Below are positions 27,003 through 35,712 of a DNA stretch of 35,829 nucleotides, piece after piece. Source of the DNA: Lachnospiraceae bacterium (GTDB lineage: Bacteria; Bacillota; Clostridia; Lachnospirales; Lachnospiraceae); the NCBI GenBank assembly GCA_015057615.1, contig SVEA01000045.1, forward strand, positions 1 to 35,829. The letters are read 5' to 3'. Positions within the stretch are counted from its first letter, which is position 1. Each line of letters opens with the position of its first letter. Both the position numbers and the translations under genes were made by a program. Under the pieces are notes generated by a model. The model was not told where the DNA came from. It did not search any database and worked only from the letters and a program-made list of their open reading frames with translations.

Positions 27003-28061
27003 TTAGGTTGCTTGCCCCTGCTTTCCTTTTCTGTATTTTGCAGGTGTTTTTTGGTACCTCTCTATGAAAAGCTTGTAGAAATATCCTTTGTTCTGATACC
27101 CTACCTCCGCTGCGATCTGCTCTATGGTCAGATCGGTATGGATAAGTAATTGTTCCGCCTGAGTGATACGCAAATTCTGAACATATTCTGTATAGGTCAT
27201 ACCGGTTTTGGATTTTAGCAGCCGGTTAAAATAATCCTCCTGAAAGTGAAAATGCTCCGATAACTGCTTTATTGAGATATCCTGCAAATGGGACTTTATA
27301 TAGCCGGTTATTTCTTCGTATAGCAGCCAGTTCATTTCCTTTTGCAGCTCCCGGGAGAACGTGAAATCATAATCCGTGCTGAGCAGGCGGAAAATACGCA
27401 TCAAAAGTCCGTGGCAGATATAAGAGGAAGCTTCATCATGATGGATAAGCTCCTGTAGAAGGGACGTTAAGCAGGCTTCCATCGACTCATTCGAAGCTGC
27501 ATTCGGTTTAAAATGAAGATACTGCAACAGATTCTTTTGCTTTAATAAGGAGGATTGCAGGAAGGAGACGATCCTCTCATCCGCTACCTGGCTGGACATA
27601 ATGCTGTCAAACATTTCGTTTGCAATCCCAAGAAAAAGAATACAGGCAGAGCCGGAGCCTAGATAGTCTTGATGTAGGCAGTTTTTATCGATCAGGCACA
27701 GCTCACCCTGCTGAAAGATAACATCCTTTCCTAAGATACGCTGGTGGAAGCTGCCGGAGACAATATAGGCAAGCTCCAGATAGTCATGAGTATGTAATTG
27801 GGTCCGGGCACCCGGCTCAAAGTGGCAGCTATAGCAAAAGGAAACGGAGGAGGGCTTGATGGTTCCATAGAGCTTGTTGTCCGGCTGGATGCTCCAACAT
27901 AAGGCAAAAATCTGCTCTTTGCGGGAAAGGGGATAGGTCTTCCGGTCCTCGATATGGAGCGAATATTCCGGGCACATAATACGAAAGCCGATGGGACTTC
28001 CTTCCTCCGCCATGTTTGGATCATTACAGGATATTTGTATACACAAATCTTGTAGAGTCAT
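27003..28061 (-). CDS. AraC-family regulator with cupin sensor domain
   Basis: 352 aa from the minus-strand ATG at 28061 (AAGGGA about 10 bp upstream); an in-frame ATG at 28094 would add 11 residues without a clear ribosome binding site. Residues ~80-160 form a cupin arm (RTQLHTHDYLELAYIVSGSF, then GELCLIDKNCLHQ). The C-terminal ~100 residues are the AraC double helix-turn-helix (SIKQLSEHFHFQEDYFNRLL; LTIEQIAAEVGYQNKGYFYK; FIERYQKTPAKYRK). It is divergent from araA, 329 bp away, so an arabinose-responsive activator of araA and the kinase gene is the natural guess. This is a different protein from E. coli AraC in length and order. Confidence 0.92.
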   Translation of the reverse strand: MTLQDLCIQISCNDPNMAEEGSPIGFRIMCPEYSLHIEDRKTYPLSRKEQIFALCWSIQPDNKLYGTIKPSSVSFCYSCHFEPGARTQLHTHDYLELAYIVSGSFHQRILGKDVIFQQGELCLIDKNCLHQDYLGSGSACILFLGIANEMFDSIMSSQVADERIVSFLQSSLLKQKNLLQYLHFKPNAASNESMEACLTSLLQELIHHDEASSYICHGLLMRIFRLLSTDYDFTFSRELQKEMNWLLYEEITGYIKSHLQDISIKQLSEHFHFQEDYFNRLLKSKTGMTYTEYVQNLRITQAEQLLIHTDLTIEQIAAEVGYQNKGYFYKLFIERYQKTPAKYRKGKQGQAT

Positions 28062-28297
28062 AAAATAACCATCCCTTTCTTTACTACCTCCCATAATTCT
28101 GATTTATAGGGGGTACCTTTGCACTATCTCTTTATTTGAAGTTTACCGGAAAATAGTAATATATGCAAGAGTATACCGGTCGGAATAGGTAACTTTTTAT
28201 GAAAAGAGGCAGGGTTAAGAGATTGCAGGCCGGGCTGTGGTTTTATACAATTAAGATGAGAAAATGACTTGCCAATTTGCTTGTCATGTATGGGAGT

Positions 28298-28335
28298 GCC
28301 ACAAGTTATTTGAAGGTTTTGATATAACTTATGGC
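28298..28335. promoter_or_regulatory. Inverted repeat in the araA leader (possible operator or hairpin)
   Basis: GCCACAAGTTAT (28298-28309) and ATAACTTATGGC (28324-28335) match as 12-bp inverted arms with one mismatch and a 14-bp spacer, about 55 bp upstream of araA. Two TACCGG direct repeats lie roughly 31 bp apart near 28144 and 28174, a spacing of about three helical turns that could suit an AraC-type dimer. No confident -35/-10 pair was found. The rest of the 28062-28389 gap shows nothing clear. Confidence 0.35.
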
Positions 28336-28389
28336 AACTCTTATCAAGCAATATAACAATCTAAAAATATAAACAAGGGGGAATTTAAA

Positions 28390-29883
28390 ATGATGGAAAA
28401 AAAATATAAGTTTTGGTTTGCAACCGGTTCGCAGGATTTGTATGGTGAGGAATGCTTGGCAAAAGTAGCAAAGCATTCTGGAATTATCGTTGAAAATCTG
28501 AATGAATCTGGCGTACTGCCTTTTGAACTGGTACGAAAACCGACCTTAATTGATAATGAATCCATTCGCAGATTGTTTCATGAGGCAAACGCAGACGAAA
28601 CATGTGCGGGCGTGATTACCTGGATGCATACGTTCTCTCCGGCGAAATCATGGATTTTGGGACTTCAGGAATACCGGAAGCCGCTGCTCCATCTACATAC
28701 CCAGTTTAATCAGGAGATTCCTTATGATACGATAGATATGGATTTTATGAATGAGAACCAGTCCGCGCACGGGGACCGCGAATACGGACATATGGTGACC
28801 CGTATGGGAATCGAGCGGAAGATTATTGCGGGACATTGGAGCGATATAACGGTGCAGAAGCGGATTGCCGATTGGATGAGAACGGCAATCGGCATTATGG
28901 AAAGCAGTCATATTCGTGTGGTGCGCTTTGCTGACAATATGAGAAATGTGGCAGTCACGGAAGGTGATAAGGTGGAAGCCCAGATTAAATTCGGCTGGGA
29001 GGTTGATGCGTATCCGGTGAATGAGGTTGCAGAATATGTGAAAGAGGTGCCTACCGGTGACATAGAGGCTCTGGTAGAGGAATATTACAGCAAATATGAT
29101 ATCCTGCTGGAAGGTCGGGATGAAAAGGAATTTCGTAAGCATGTAACGGTGCAGGCGGGAATTGAGCTGGGGTTTGAAAAGTTCCTAGTAGAAAAAAATT
29201 ATCATGCCATTGTAACCCATTTTGGAGATCTGGGTTCCTTACAGCAGCTCCCAGGACTGGCTATCCAGCGCTTGATGGAAAAAGGCTACGGCTTTGGCGC
29301 CGAAGGTGACTGGAAGACAGCGGCTATGGTACGCTTAATGAAGATCATGACCGCAGGAATGAAGGAGGCGAAAGGCACTTCCTTCATGGAGGATTATACC
29401 TATAACCTGGTACCAGGAAAGGAAGGTATCCTGCAGGCGCATATGCTTGAAGTGTGCCCTACCATTTCGGATGGCCCGATCGGTATTAAAGTTTGCCCGT
29501 TATCTATGGGTGAGAGGGAAGATCCTGCAAGACTTGTATTTACCTCAAAGACAGGACCGGCGATAGCGACTTCGCTCATTGATTTAGGTAACCGTTTCCG
29601 CCTGATCATTAATGATGTGGTTTGCAAGAAGGTAGAAAAGCCGATGCCGAAACTGCCGGTAGCAACTGCATTCTGGACTCCGCAGCCGAACCTAACGGTA
29701 GGAGCGGAAAGCTGGATTCTTGCAGGTGGTGCCCATCATACGGCATTTACCTATGACCTGACAGCGGAGCAGATGGGAGACTGGGCGGCAGCTATGGGAA
29801 TTGAAGTGGTTTATATTGATAAAGATACCACCATCCGGAGTTTAAAGAATGAGCTTTTATGGAACTCCATTGCTTTTCGGTAG
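28390..29883 (+). CDS. araA: L-arabinose isomerase
   Basis: 497 aa; GGGGG about 8 bp before the ATG. It converts L-arabinose to L-ribulose in the cytoplasm. The full-length family pattern is present, from KFWFATGSQDLYGEE to the C-terminal GGAHHTAF. The metal and active-site residues align with the E. coli enzyme (E306, E333, H350, H450) as E305 in GFGAEGDWK, E334 in SFMEDYTYN, H351 in QAHMLE and H449/H450 in GAHHTAF. It uses the arabinose released by the GH51, GH127 and GH43 enzymes. Codon use is visibly less AT-rich than in the hydrolase genes. A terminator-like hairpin separates it from the kinase gene. Confidence 0.97.
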   Translation: MMEKKYKFWFATGSQDLYGEECLAKVAKHSGIIVENLNESGVLPFELVRKPTLIDNESIRRLFHEANADETCAGVITWMHTFSPAKSWILGLQEYRKPLLHLHTQFNQEIPYDTIDMDFMNENQSAHGDREYGHMVTRMGIERKIIAGHWSDITVQKRIADWMRTAIGIMESSHIRVVRFADNMRNVAVTEGDKVEAQIKFGWEVDAYPVNEVAEYVKEVPTGDIEALVEEYYSKYDILLEGRDEKEFRKHVTVQAGIELGFEKFLVEKNYHAIVTHFGDLGSLQQLPGLAIQRLMEKGYGFGAEGDWKTAAMVRLMKIMTAGMKEAKGTSFMEDYTYNLVPGKEGILQAHMLEVCPTISDGPIGIKVCPLSMGEREDPARLVFTSKTGPAIATSLIDLGNRFRLIINDVVCKKVEKPMPKLPVATAFWTPQPNLTVGAESWILAGGAHHTAFTYDLTAEQMGDWAAAMGIEVVYIDKDTTIRSLKNELLWNSIAFR

Positions 29884-29910
29884 GCGTTAGTGTAAAGAAA
29901 AAACATATTC

Positions 29911-29970
29911 ACACGGGAAGAACTGCGAAGTTCGCATATAGATGCTCACTCCTTGTTCTTCCGGGTTTTT
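29911..29970 (+). terminator. Terminator-like hairpin after araA
   Basis: ACACGGGAAGAAC (29911-29923) pairs with GTTCTTCCGGGT (29955-29966) with a small bulge, with an inner TGCGAA/TTCGCA helix at 29924-29935, followed by TTTT. It lies between araA and the kinase gene and would reduce, or allow control of, transcription into the kinase gene. Confidence 0.6.
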
Positions 29971-30104
29971 GAGATACCGCAAAGCGGCTTTATGGGCGTA
30001 GTGAGAAAATAGTAAGATGAAATAACGGATAGAAGTCAGCAGCAAGAGACACCTAAATAGAAATAACTGATTCATACATAGGAAAGCAGATTGGAGGGAA
30101 TAGC

Positions 30105-31715
30105 TTGGATAAAAATATCATGCAGGAAAGAAAAGAAGCGATTAGAAACGGTAGGACTACCCTTGGAATCGAGCTGGGTTCTACCAGAATTAAGGCGGTT
30201 TTAATGGATGAGCATTATCAACCGATCGCGATCGGTAACCATGATTGGGAGAACCGTTATATTGATAATATTTGGACATACACCTTGGAGGATATCTGGG
30301 AAGGTGTACAGGGCAGCTATCGGAATATGACAGAAGATGTACAAAGTAAGTATGGGGTGACCATTACCACCGTAGGAGCGATCGGCTTCAGTGCGATGAT
30401 GCATGGTTATATGGTCTTTGATAAAAAGGGAGAGATCCTGGTTCCCTTCCGCACCTGGAGAAATACCATTACAGGAGCTGCTTCGGAGAAATTAACGGAG
30501 CTGTTCGAGTATAATATTCCTCAGCGATGGAGTATCGCCCATCTATATCAGGCGATTTTAAATGAGGAAGAGCATGTACCGGATATTGATTATATTGTCA
30601 CTCTGGAAGGTTATGTACACTGGATGCTGACAGGGCAGAAGGTATTGGGAATCGGAGATGCCGCCGGAATGTTTCCGATCGACCTCCAGAAGAAAGATTT
30701 TAATGAGCGGATGATTCAACAATTCGATGAGCTCATCGCAGGGAAAGGCTTTCCCTGGAAGCTGAGAGACATTTTACCGAAGGTTCTGGTTGCTGGGGAA
30801 CCGGCGGGCGTATTAACCGCAGAAGGCGCCAGACGTCTGGATCCCAGCGGTAATCTGCGTCCCGGAATTCCGCTCTGCCCTCCGGAGGGAGATGCGGGAA
30901 CCGGTATGGTTGCAACCAACAGTGTGGCAAGAAGAACCGGTAATGTATCCGCAGGAACCAGCGTATTTGCCATGGTGGTATTGGAGCGGGAACTATCGAA
31001 AGTCTACCGGGAAATTGATCTCGTTACCACTCCGGCAGGAGATCTGGTTGCCATGGTGCATTGCAATAACTGTACTTCGGATTTGAATGCCTGGGTTTCT
31101 CTGTTCCGGGAATTCTCGGAAGCTATGGGAATGGAAACGGATACAACAAAGCTGTTTTCTGTCTTATATAACAAGGCTTTGGAAGGGGATGCGGATTGCG
31201 GCGGTCTGTTGTCCTACGGTTACTACTCTGGAGAGCATATTACCCATTTTGAGGAGGGAAGGCCTCTTTTTGCCAGAATGCCGGATGCGAGATTTAATCT
31301 TGCTAATTTTATGCGGGTACATCTATTTACCGCGCTTGGTGCACTAAAGACCGGGCTTGATATTCTGTTTCAAGAAGAGCAGGTGAAGGTGGATCAGATT
31401 CTGGGACACGGAGGACTGTTTAAGACCAAAGGAGTCGGGCAGAGGATTATGGCAGCAGCTATGAACACGCCGGTTTCTGTAATGGAGACGGCTGGGGAAG
31501 GCGGAGCCTGGGGAATTGCTCTACTGGCAGACTATATGCTCCGTAAGGAAGAGGGGGAAACTCTGGATCACTATCTTGCCAACCGGGTATTCGCGGGAAA
31601 TGCAGGGACAAGGATGGAGCCGGATGAGAAAGATGTGAAAGGCTTCGAGCAGTTTATGAAACGGTATAGGGAAGGACTGTCCATCGAACGGGCAGCGGTG
31701 GAAGTAATGCGTTAA
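30105..31715 (+). CDS. FGGY-family carbohydrate kinase (probable L-ribulokinase)
   Basis: 536 aa, starting at TTG (30105) with GGAGGG 6 bp upstream. The FGGY fold is shown by the first phosphate loop [16 protein letters not shown], the second nucleotide motif [14 protein letters not shown], and the adenosine motif [16 protein letters not shown]. The family phosphorylates sugars, using ATP. Its place directly behind araA indicates L-ribulose as substrate, giving L-ribulose 5-phosphate. It does not look like classical AraB by length or motif text, so the assignment rests on family and context; xylulose is the alternative substrate. No araD gene follows; instead a field of IS remnants begins about 80 bp downstream. 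Confidence 0.85.
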   Translation: MDKNIMQERKEAIRNGRTTLGIELGSTRIKAVLMDEHYQPIAIGNHDWENRYIDNIWTYTLEDIWEGVQGSYRNMTEDVQSKYGVTITTVGAIGFSAMMHGYMVFDKKGEILVPFRTWRNTITGAASEKLTELFEYNIPQRWSIAHLYQAILNEEEHVPDIDYIVTLEGYVHWMLTGQKVLGIGDAAGMFPIDLQKKDFNERMIQQFDELIAGKGFPWKLRDILPKVLVAGEPAGVLTAEGARRLDPSGNLRPGIPLCPPEGDAGTGMVATNSVARRTGNVSAGTSVFAMVVLERELSKVYREIDLVTTPAGDLVAMVHCNNCTSDLNAWVSLFREFSEAMGMETDTTKLFSVLYNKALEGDADCGGLLSYGYYSGEHITHFEEGRPLFARMPDARFNLANFMRVHLFTALGALKTGLDILFQEEQVKVDQILGHGGLFKTKGVGQRIMAAAMNTPVSVMETAGEGGAWGIALLADYMLRKEEGETLDHYLANRVFAGNAGTRMEPDEKDVKGFEQFMKRYREGLSIERAAVEVMR

Positions 31716-31796
31716 AAGCACTTATGTCTGTATTTCGGAAATTAGAATTGGGAAATTGCTGGTTAGCGTAAAAATTTTATAGGAAAAGAAATATAA

Positions 31797-32110
31797 AATA
31801 AGAGAACACCAAACTTTGTGTTAAAATTTAAGTAATCACACAAAAACAAAACATAAAGGCGGTGTTCTCTTATTATTAAAAGTATACAGCATTTTGAGGA
31901 GTTTGACATTAAAAATCTAGAAAAAGTAGTAGAAAATTTTTTATGTAACCCAAAAGATTTTGCTTCCTTTGTTTATGGAATTCAGAATAATCTAGTTAAG
32001 CTAGGTCTGGATATCATGAAAGAAACCTCGGAAGACTGTGATCAAATGATTTGAGATAGTGGAAAAAGGAAGCAGAATTGGGTGGGTACCTCATTCTAAA
32101 AAATCTTTAA
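31797..32110 (+). pseudogene. ISLre2-family transposase remnant
   Basis: AATAAGAGAACACC (31797-31810) and GGTGTTCTCTTATT (31861-31874) form a perfect 14-bp inverted repeat, probably the left end and leader of the element. From 31872 a frame encodes IIKSIQHFEEFDIKNLEKVV, then LVKLGLDIMKETSEDCDQMI, then a stop, then DSGKRKQNWVG, a further stop, and loss of match. This order fits the N-terminus of ISLre2 (UPF0236) transposases. The remainder is gone, and the sequence passes directly into an IS91 remnant. Confidence 0.6.
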
Positions 32111-32112
32111 TG

Positions 32113-32500
32113 GGCACAGTCGGTTATTAAGCATCTCGGTAAGTATACACATCGTATAACAGTCAGTAATCACAGACTTATCCGTATTGATGATACGGTT
32201 ACTTTTCTGTGAAAGACTATAAAAATGAAGGTCAATGGAAAGAACTCTCACTTTCCAGGGTTGAATTTATCCAGAGATTTTTGATGCATGTACCACCGAA
32301 ACTCTTTGTCTGAATTCGTCACTAGGACTTCTTCCATCCCGTATCAAAGAAATAAAGTTTACCTTATGGAGAAATCTGCTCGGTTGCCTAAAATTTATGT
32401 CTGCGATGTGCGGGATATGACTGGTCCCGAAATGCTAAAAATCTATGGGGTGTGGATGGAAGCCTTTGTAAATCATACCGAGGATGCCTCACACATCCAC
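32113..32500 (+). pseudogene. IS91-family (Y2) transposase remnant
   Basis: Across at least two frameshifts and several stops, the DNA encodes VIKHLGKYTHRITVSNHRLI with RIDDTVTF, then KDYKNEGQWKELSLSRVEFI with QRFLMHVPPKLFV, then IRH, GLLPSRIKEIKFTLWRNLLG, and finally CPxC-like residues (LVPKC, MGCGW). This order (YLGRYTHR, VTFxYKDY, EFIRRFLxHVLPxGF, IRHYGLL, CPxCG) is the C-terminal half of IS91/IS801-type transposases. The gene is dead and its 5' part is missing. Confidence 0.65.
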
Positions 32501-32559
32501 AGCGTATCCTCACTATGCGTAACTAAACCAGATAACTGAAAAATTCTAAAATGCTTCTT

Positions 32560-33270
32560 TCAAAGAGGCTTGTCTTTAAGTAAAAATCTTTGCCCTTGCA
32601 TCTCCATCTTTGTTATATTCCAATTCCCATGGATTTTGAAATTCTCTTCCAGTGTCCGTTAGAATTACGGGGAACAGCTTCCGAAAGATATCAATTCCCA
32701 GGCGCTTGTTTATGAAATTAAAAAATCAGCAACAAATTCCTGCGTCTTTTATTCCTGCAGAAAAGCCATCATCAGGTTACAGTTGTGAAAGAGTAAGGTT
32801 AGAAGAACCTTACCGCCCTTTTGTCTTTCAACGGCATTCTTTTTACTATTTGCAATCTTGGATTTTCTTTAATCAGGGTTGTGAATTCATTAAAGTCCCT
32901 TCCTTTTCTTTAAACGCGGTTTACTGTTTTACGTATACGATTAGATTTCCCGATTTTATATTTTACCTTGCGTGGAAGATCGATATTACGGGCAGAAAGA
33001 TACTTAGATTTATATTACATAACCCTTTGATGTTACTTGCAGCATCTTGGTTTACAGGTTTTATCCTTATGATGATTAATCGTTCGATGTTTCTTTATTT
33101 CTTTAGAGATAGTGGTAGGATTCTTTTCCTATCTGGGAAGTGACAACTGCAAAGGACTTCCCTTTATTGAGCACTTGTTTAATAATAGTACGATTACTCA
33201 GTGGTAATGTTTCCTGTAATTTTTTATAGGTCCTCTTTCCGCACAGGCAGATAACCATGAAGATATTATA
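32560..33270 (-). pseudogene. IS30-family transposase remnant (minus strand)
   Basis: Reading the minus strand from about 33270, broken frames encode YKKLQETLPLSNRTIIKQVL with NKGKSFAVVTSQIG and KKHRTINH (the IS30 N-terminal helix-turn-helix region). NIDLPRKVKYKIG, RDFNEF and ENPRLQIV follow, then FPVILTDTGREFQNPWELEY near 32640-32690. The motif ILTDxGxEFxxP is the catalytic core of IS30 DDE transposases. Multiple stops and frameshifts show it is inactive. The open plus-strand frame at 32652-33143 is only the antisense of this remnant. Confidence 0.65.
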
Positions 33271-33478
33271 ACGCCTATGTAAAGGACTGTGCAGGAGTAA
33301 ATTTCGGGCTAGAAGGTATACTCAAACTCACTTGTGCATTCTAGAACTTACTTTTTGATCTTACCAGAATAAGAAATAATAAGCATAATATGATATAATA
33401 TGTAAATGTAAGATGTATTATAGAAATAAATGCATTATATTACTATAATAAAATTCAATTGCATATGGAGGGAATATT

Positions 33479-35548
33479 TTGAAAAGAATAAGATTTTTTT
33501 TATTACTAATAATATGTTTATTATTTTCTAGTAGTGCTTTAGAAAATGGGATAGATTTTTTTAAAGGTAAATCTGAAGATCGCTATATTTATAGTAATAT
33601 TAACCGATTAAAGAATATTACAACATTAGATTTTAATGAACCTGCATTAAATGATGATAATGAATCTAAGGAAATATGCCCAATTCAATTAAATGAAATA
33701 ATAAAAGGACAAGTCCAAAATAAAGATCGCATATATTGTTTTGTTCCAAAAACAAGTGGTATTTATAAGATTTTCACGACAGGAACCACAAATACTATTG
33801 GTACTGTGTATTCAAAAAATTTAATTCTTGTAAGTAATAAGTGTAATAAAATTGGAGATGAGAATAGCAATTTCGAAATAATAATGGAATTAACTAAAAA
33901 TAAAACATATTTTATACGTGTATCTTCGGATAATAATGGAGGCATTTACTATTTATCTGTTAACAAATTAGTAAATGAAATGAATATTAAAAAGCTAAAA
34001 TTAGATTTGACTTATACTGAGGATAATATTAACAGTGAACAATGGTATACATACATTCCATATGAAACAGGGAGTTATAAAATATTATTAACAGAAAATA
34101 GATATATGAAGTGTGAACTTTATGATGAAAAGTTCAATTTAATTATGAGAGAAAACACCAATGGAATCATTAATGATAATAAAGAACTTGCCAATACACT
34201 AATAAAAGAACACAAATACTTCTTAAGGGCTGAGACATCTTATATTGATACAAGTTATAAAATTAAAATTAATAAATTAGACTTACCGAATGATATATAT
34301 TTTAAAGATCAATGGGCATTATTAAATACATTAAATGGGCTAGACATAAATATCATCCCCTCATGGCAGTACCTTGGTAATAAAAAAATAAGAATTGGAA
34401 TTGTCGATACAGGAGTAGACTATAACCATATTGATTTAAAACAAAATCTAGATTTATCATTCTCCTATAATTTTGTTCATAATATAAATGATGTATATCC
34501 AAATACAGAAATGTTTTCTGATTTATCTGCTAAGTGGGGGCATGGGACACAGGTAACTGGTATTATAGCTTCTGAGATAAATAATAGAGAGGGAATTGCG
34601 GGTATAGCACCAAATTTAGATGTTATTTCATTAAAGGTCCTCGGTAACAATTTAAAAGATAGTTGTGTTTATAATGATTCAATTGCGGCATTTATAAGTG
34701 CTATTGAATATGCTGAGCAAAATAATATTAAAATACTAAATTGCAGTTTTGGAGGGGAAGAGCCTTCGGTATTCGAACAAGAAGCAATGGCGAAAGCAGA
34801 TGATATTTTGTTTATAATAGCAGCAGGTAATGCAGGTAATAATTTATCTATAAATTCAGAATATCCGGCATGCTATAATCTAGATAATTCAATTGTTGTA
34901 GCAGCTGTAAATGAGAATGGACAATTGGCAGAGTACTCTAATTATGGAGGACCTACGGACATCGCAGCTCCAGGAGAAAACATACTCACTACAATACCAA
35001 ATAATAGCTATACATGTGTTCAAGGCACTTCCATAGCAACACCAATTGTTGCAGCTGTTGCGGGATTGGTTTGGTCTAATAATACAGATTTAACTCCTGT
35101 TGAGGTAAAAAGAATATTGACTGAAAAAAATAATGTTACTACTCTAGATGATTTAATAGACAAAGTAAAATGTGGAGGTATGATTAATGCATATAAAGCA
35201 GTAACATATGCCAAAAGTGATTTAATTAACAAAGCTTCTGATAACAGTCATTTATATAATTTAAATAGAATATCAAAAAGTACTAGTACTTTGCTAAGTA
35301 CAAATAAATTAACAAATCAAATTATAGTAAAATTTGATTCAAAGATTAACATAGACAAATTTATTGAAAATTTAATTAGAGAAAATGAAAATTTATATAT
35401 GGAGCAAATAGGCTATTTATACTTGAATGATGCCTATATCTATAAATGTACTAATGTAGACTATGCAAGGGTGCTTATTAAAAAATTAAATAATAATGAT
35501 GAAGTGATTTATGCTGAAAATAATTTTATTAGAAAAAATTTGAAGTAA
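33479..35548 (+). CDS. Secreted S8 serine protease with C-terminal inhibitor-like domain
   Basis: 689 aa, starting at TTG (33479) with GGAGGG 6 bp upstream. A signal peptide covers about residues 1-20 (KRIRFF, then LLLIICLLFSSSA). Residues ~65-165 and ~168-268 look like two beta-sandwich PPC-type modules (each ends in YYLSVNKL or YKIKINKL). The subtilisin domain (~275-580) has D310 in IVDTGVDYNH, H355 in GHGTQVTG, N451 in AAGNAGNN and S518 in QGTSIATP, so it should be active. Residues ~612-689 (NQIIVKFDSKINIDKFIENL to VIYAENNFIRK) resemble the I9 propeptide/inhibitor fold that normally precedes the catalytic domain. The gene is very AT-rich and separate from the sugar genes. It may act on the secreted protein encoded next. 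Confidence 0.88.
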   Translation: MKRIRFFLLLIICLLFSSSALENGIDFFKGKSEDRYIYSNINRLKNITTLDFNEPALNDDNESKEICPIQLNEIIKGQVQNKDRIYCFVPKTSGIYKIFTTGTTNTIGTVYSKNLILVSNKCNKIGDENSNFEIIMELTKNKTYFIRVSSDNNGGIYYLSVNKLVNEMNIKKLKLDLTYTEDNINSEQWYTYIPYETGSYKILLTENRYMKCELYDEKFNLIMRENTNGIINDNKELANTLIKEHKYFLRAETSYIDTSYKIKINKLDLPNDIYFKDQWALLNTLNGLDINIIPSWQYLGNKKIRIGIVDTGVDYNHIDLKQNLDLSFSYNFVHNINDVYPNTEMFSDLSAKWGHGTQVTGIIASEINNREGIAGIAPNLDVISLKVLGNNLKDSCVYNDSIAAFISAIEYAEQNNIKILNCSFGGEEPSVFEQEAMAKADDILFIIAAGNAGNNLSINSEYPACYNLDNSIVVAAVNENGQLAEYSNYGGPTDIAAPGENILTTIPNNSYTCVQGTSIATPIVAAVAGLVWSNNTDLTPVEVKRILTEKNNVTTLDDLIDKVKCGGMINAYKAVTYAKSDLINKASDNSHLYNLNRISKSTSTLLSTNKLTNQIIVKFDSKINIDKFIENLIRENENLYMEQIGYLYLNDAYIYKCTNVDYARVLIKKLNNNDEVIYAENNFIRKNLK

Positions 35549-35580
35549 ATAGTGAAAATTTACTAGTTATGTAATATATG

Positions 35581-35609
35581 TTGCAATTTGGAATATATTT
35601 ATTTATAAT
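35581..35609 (+). promoter_or_regulatory. Promoter upstream of the last secreted-protein gene
   Basis: TTGCAA (35581-35586), a 17-bp spacer and TATAAT (35604-35609) form a good sigma-A promoter. AAAGGAGG at 35641-35648 looks like a ribosome binding site, but no convincing start codon follows it. The start at 35713 has its own AAAGGAGG at 35698-35705. Confidence 0.6.
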
Positions 35610-35712
35610 GGAATTATCCTAAATATACCAAATACATAAGAAAGGAGGACTATATTTAAATATTCTTTGGTGATTTGGATAAACATTTCATTTCGATAAA
35701 GGAGGAAAAGCA

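Noticed and set aside
28693-29142. 149-codon minus-strand open frame
   Set aside because: It lies entirely opposite araA, whose frame and catalytic motifs are unmistakable.
32652-33143. 163-codon plus-strand open frame
   Set aside because: It is the antisense of an IS30 transposase remnant; it has no ribosome binding site and low-complexity hydrophobic content.
35641-35700. Small ORF after the AAAGGAGG at 35641
   Set aside because: No ATG, GTG or TTG lies at a suitable distance after this site, so no gene is supported.
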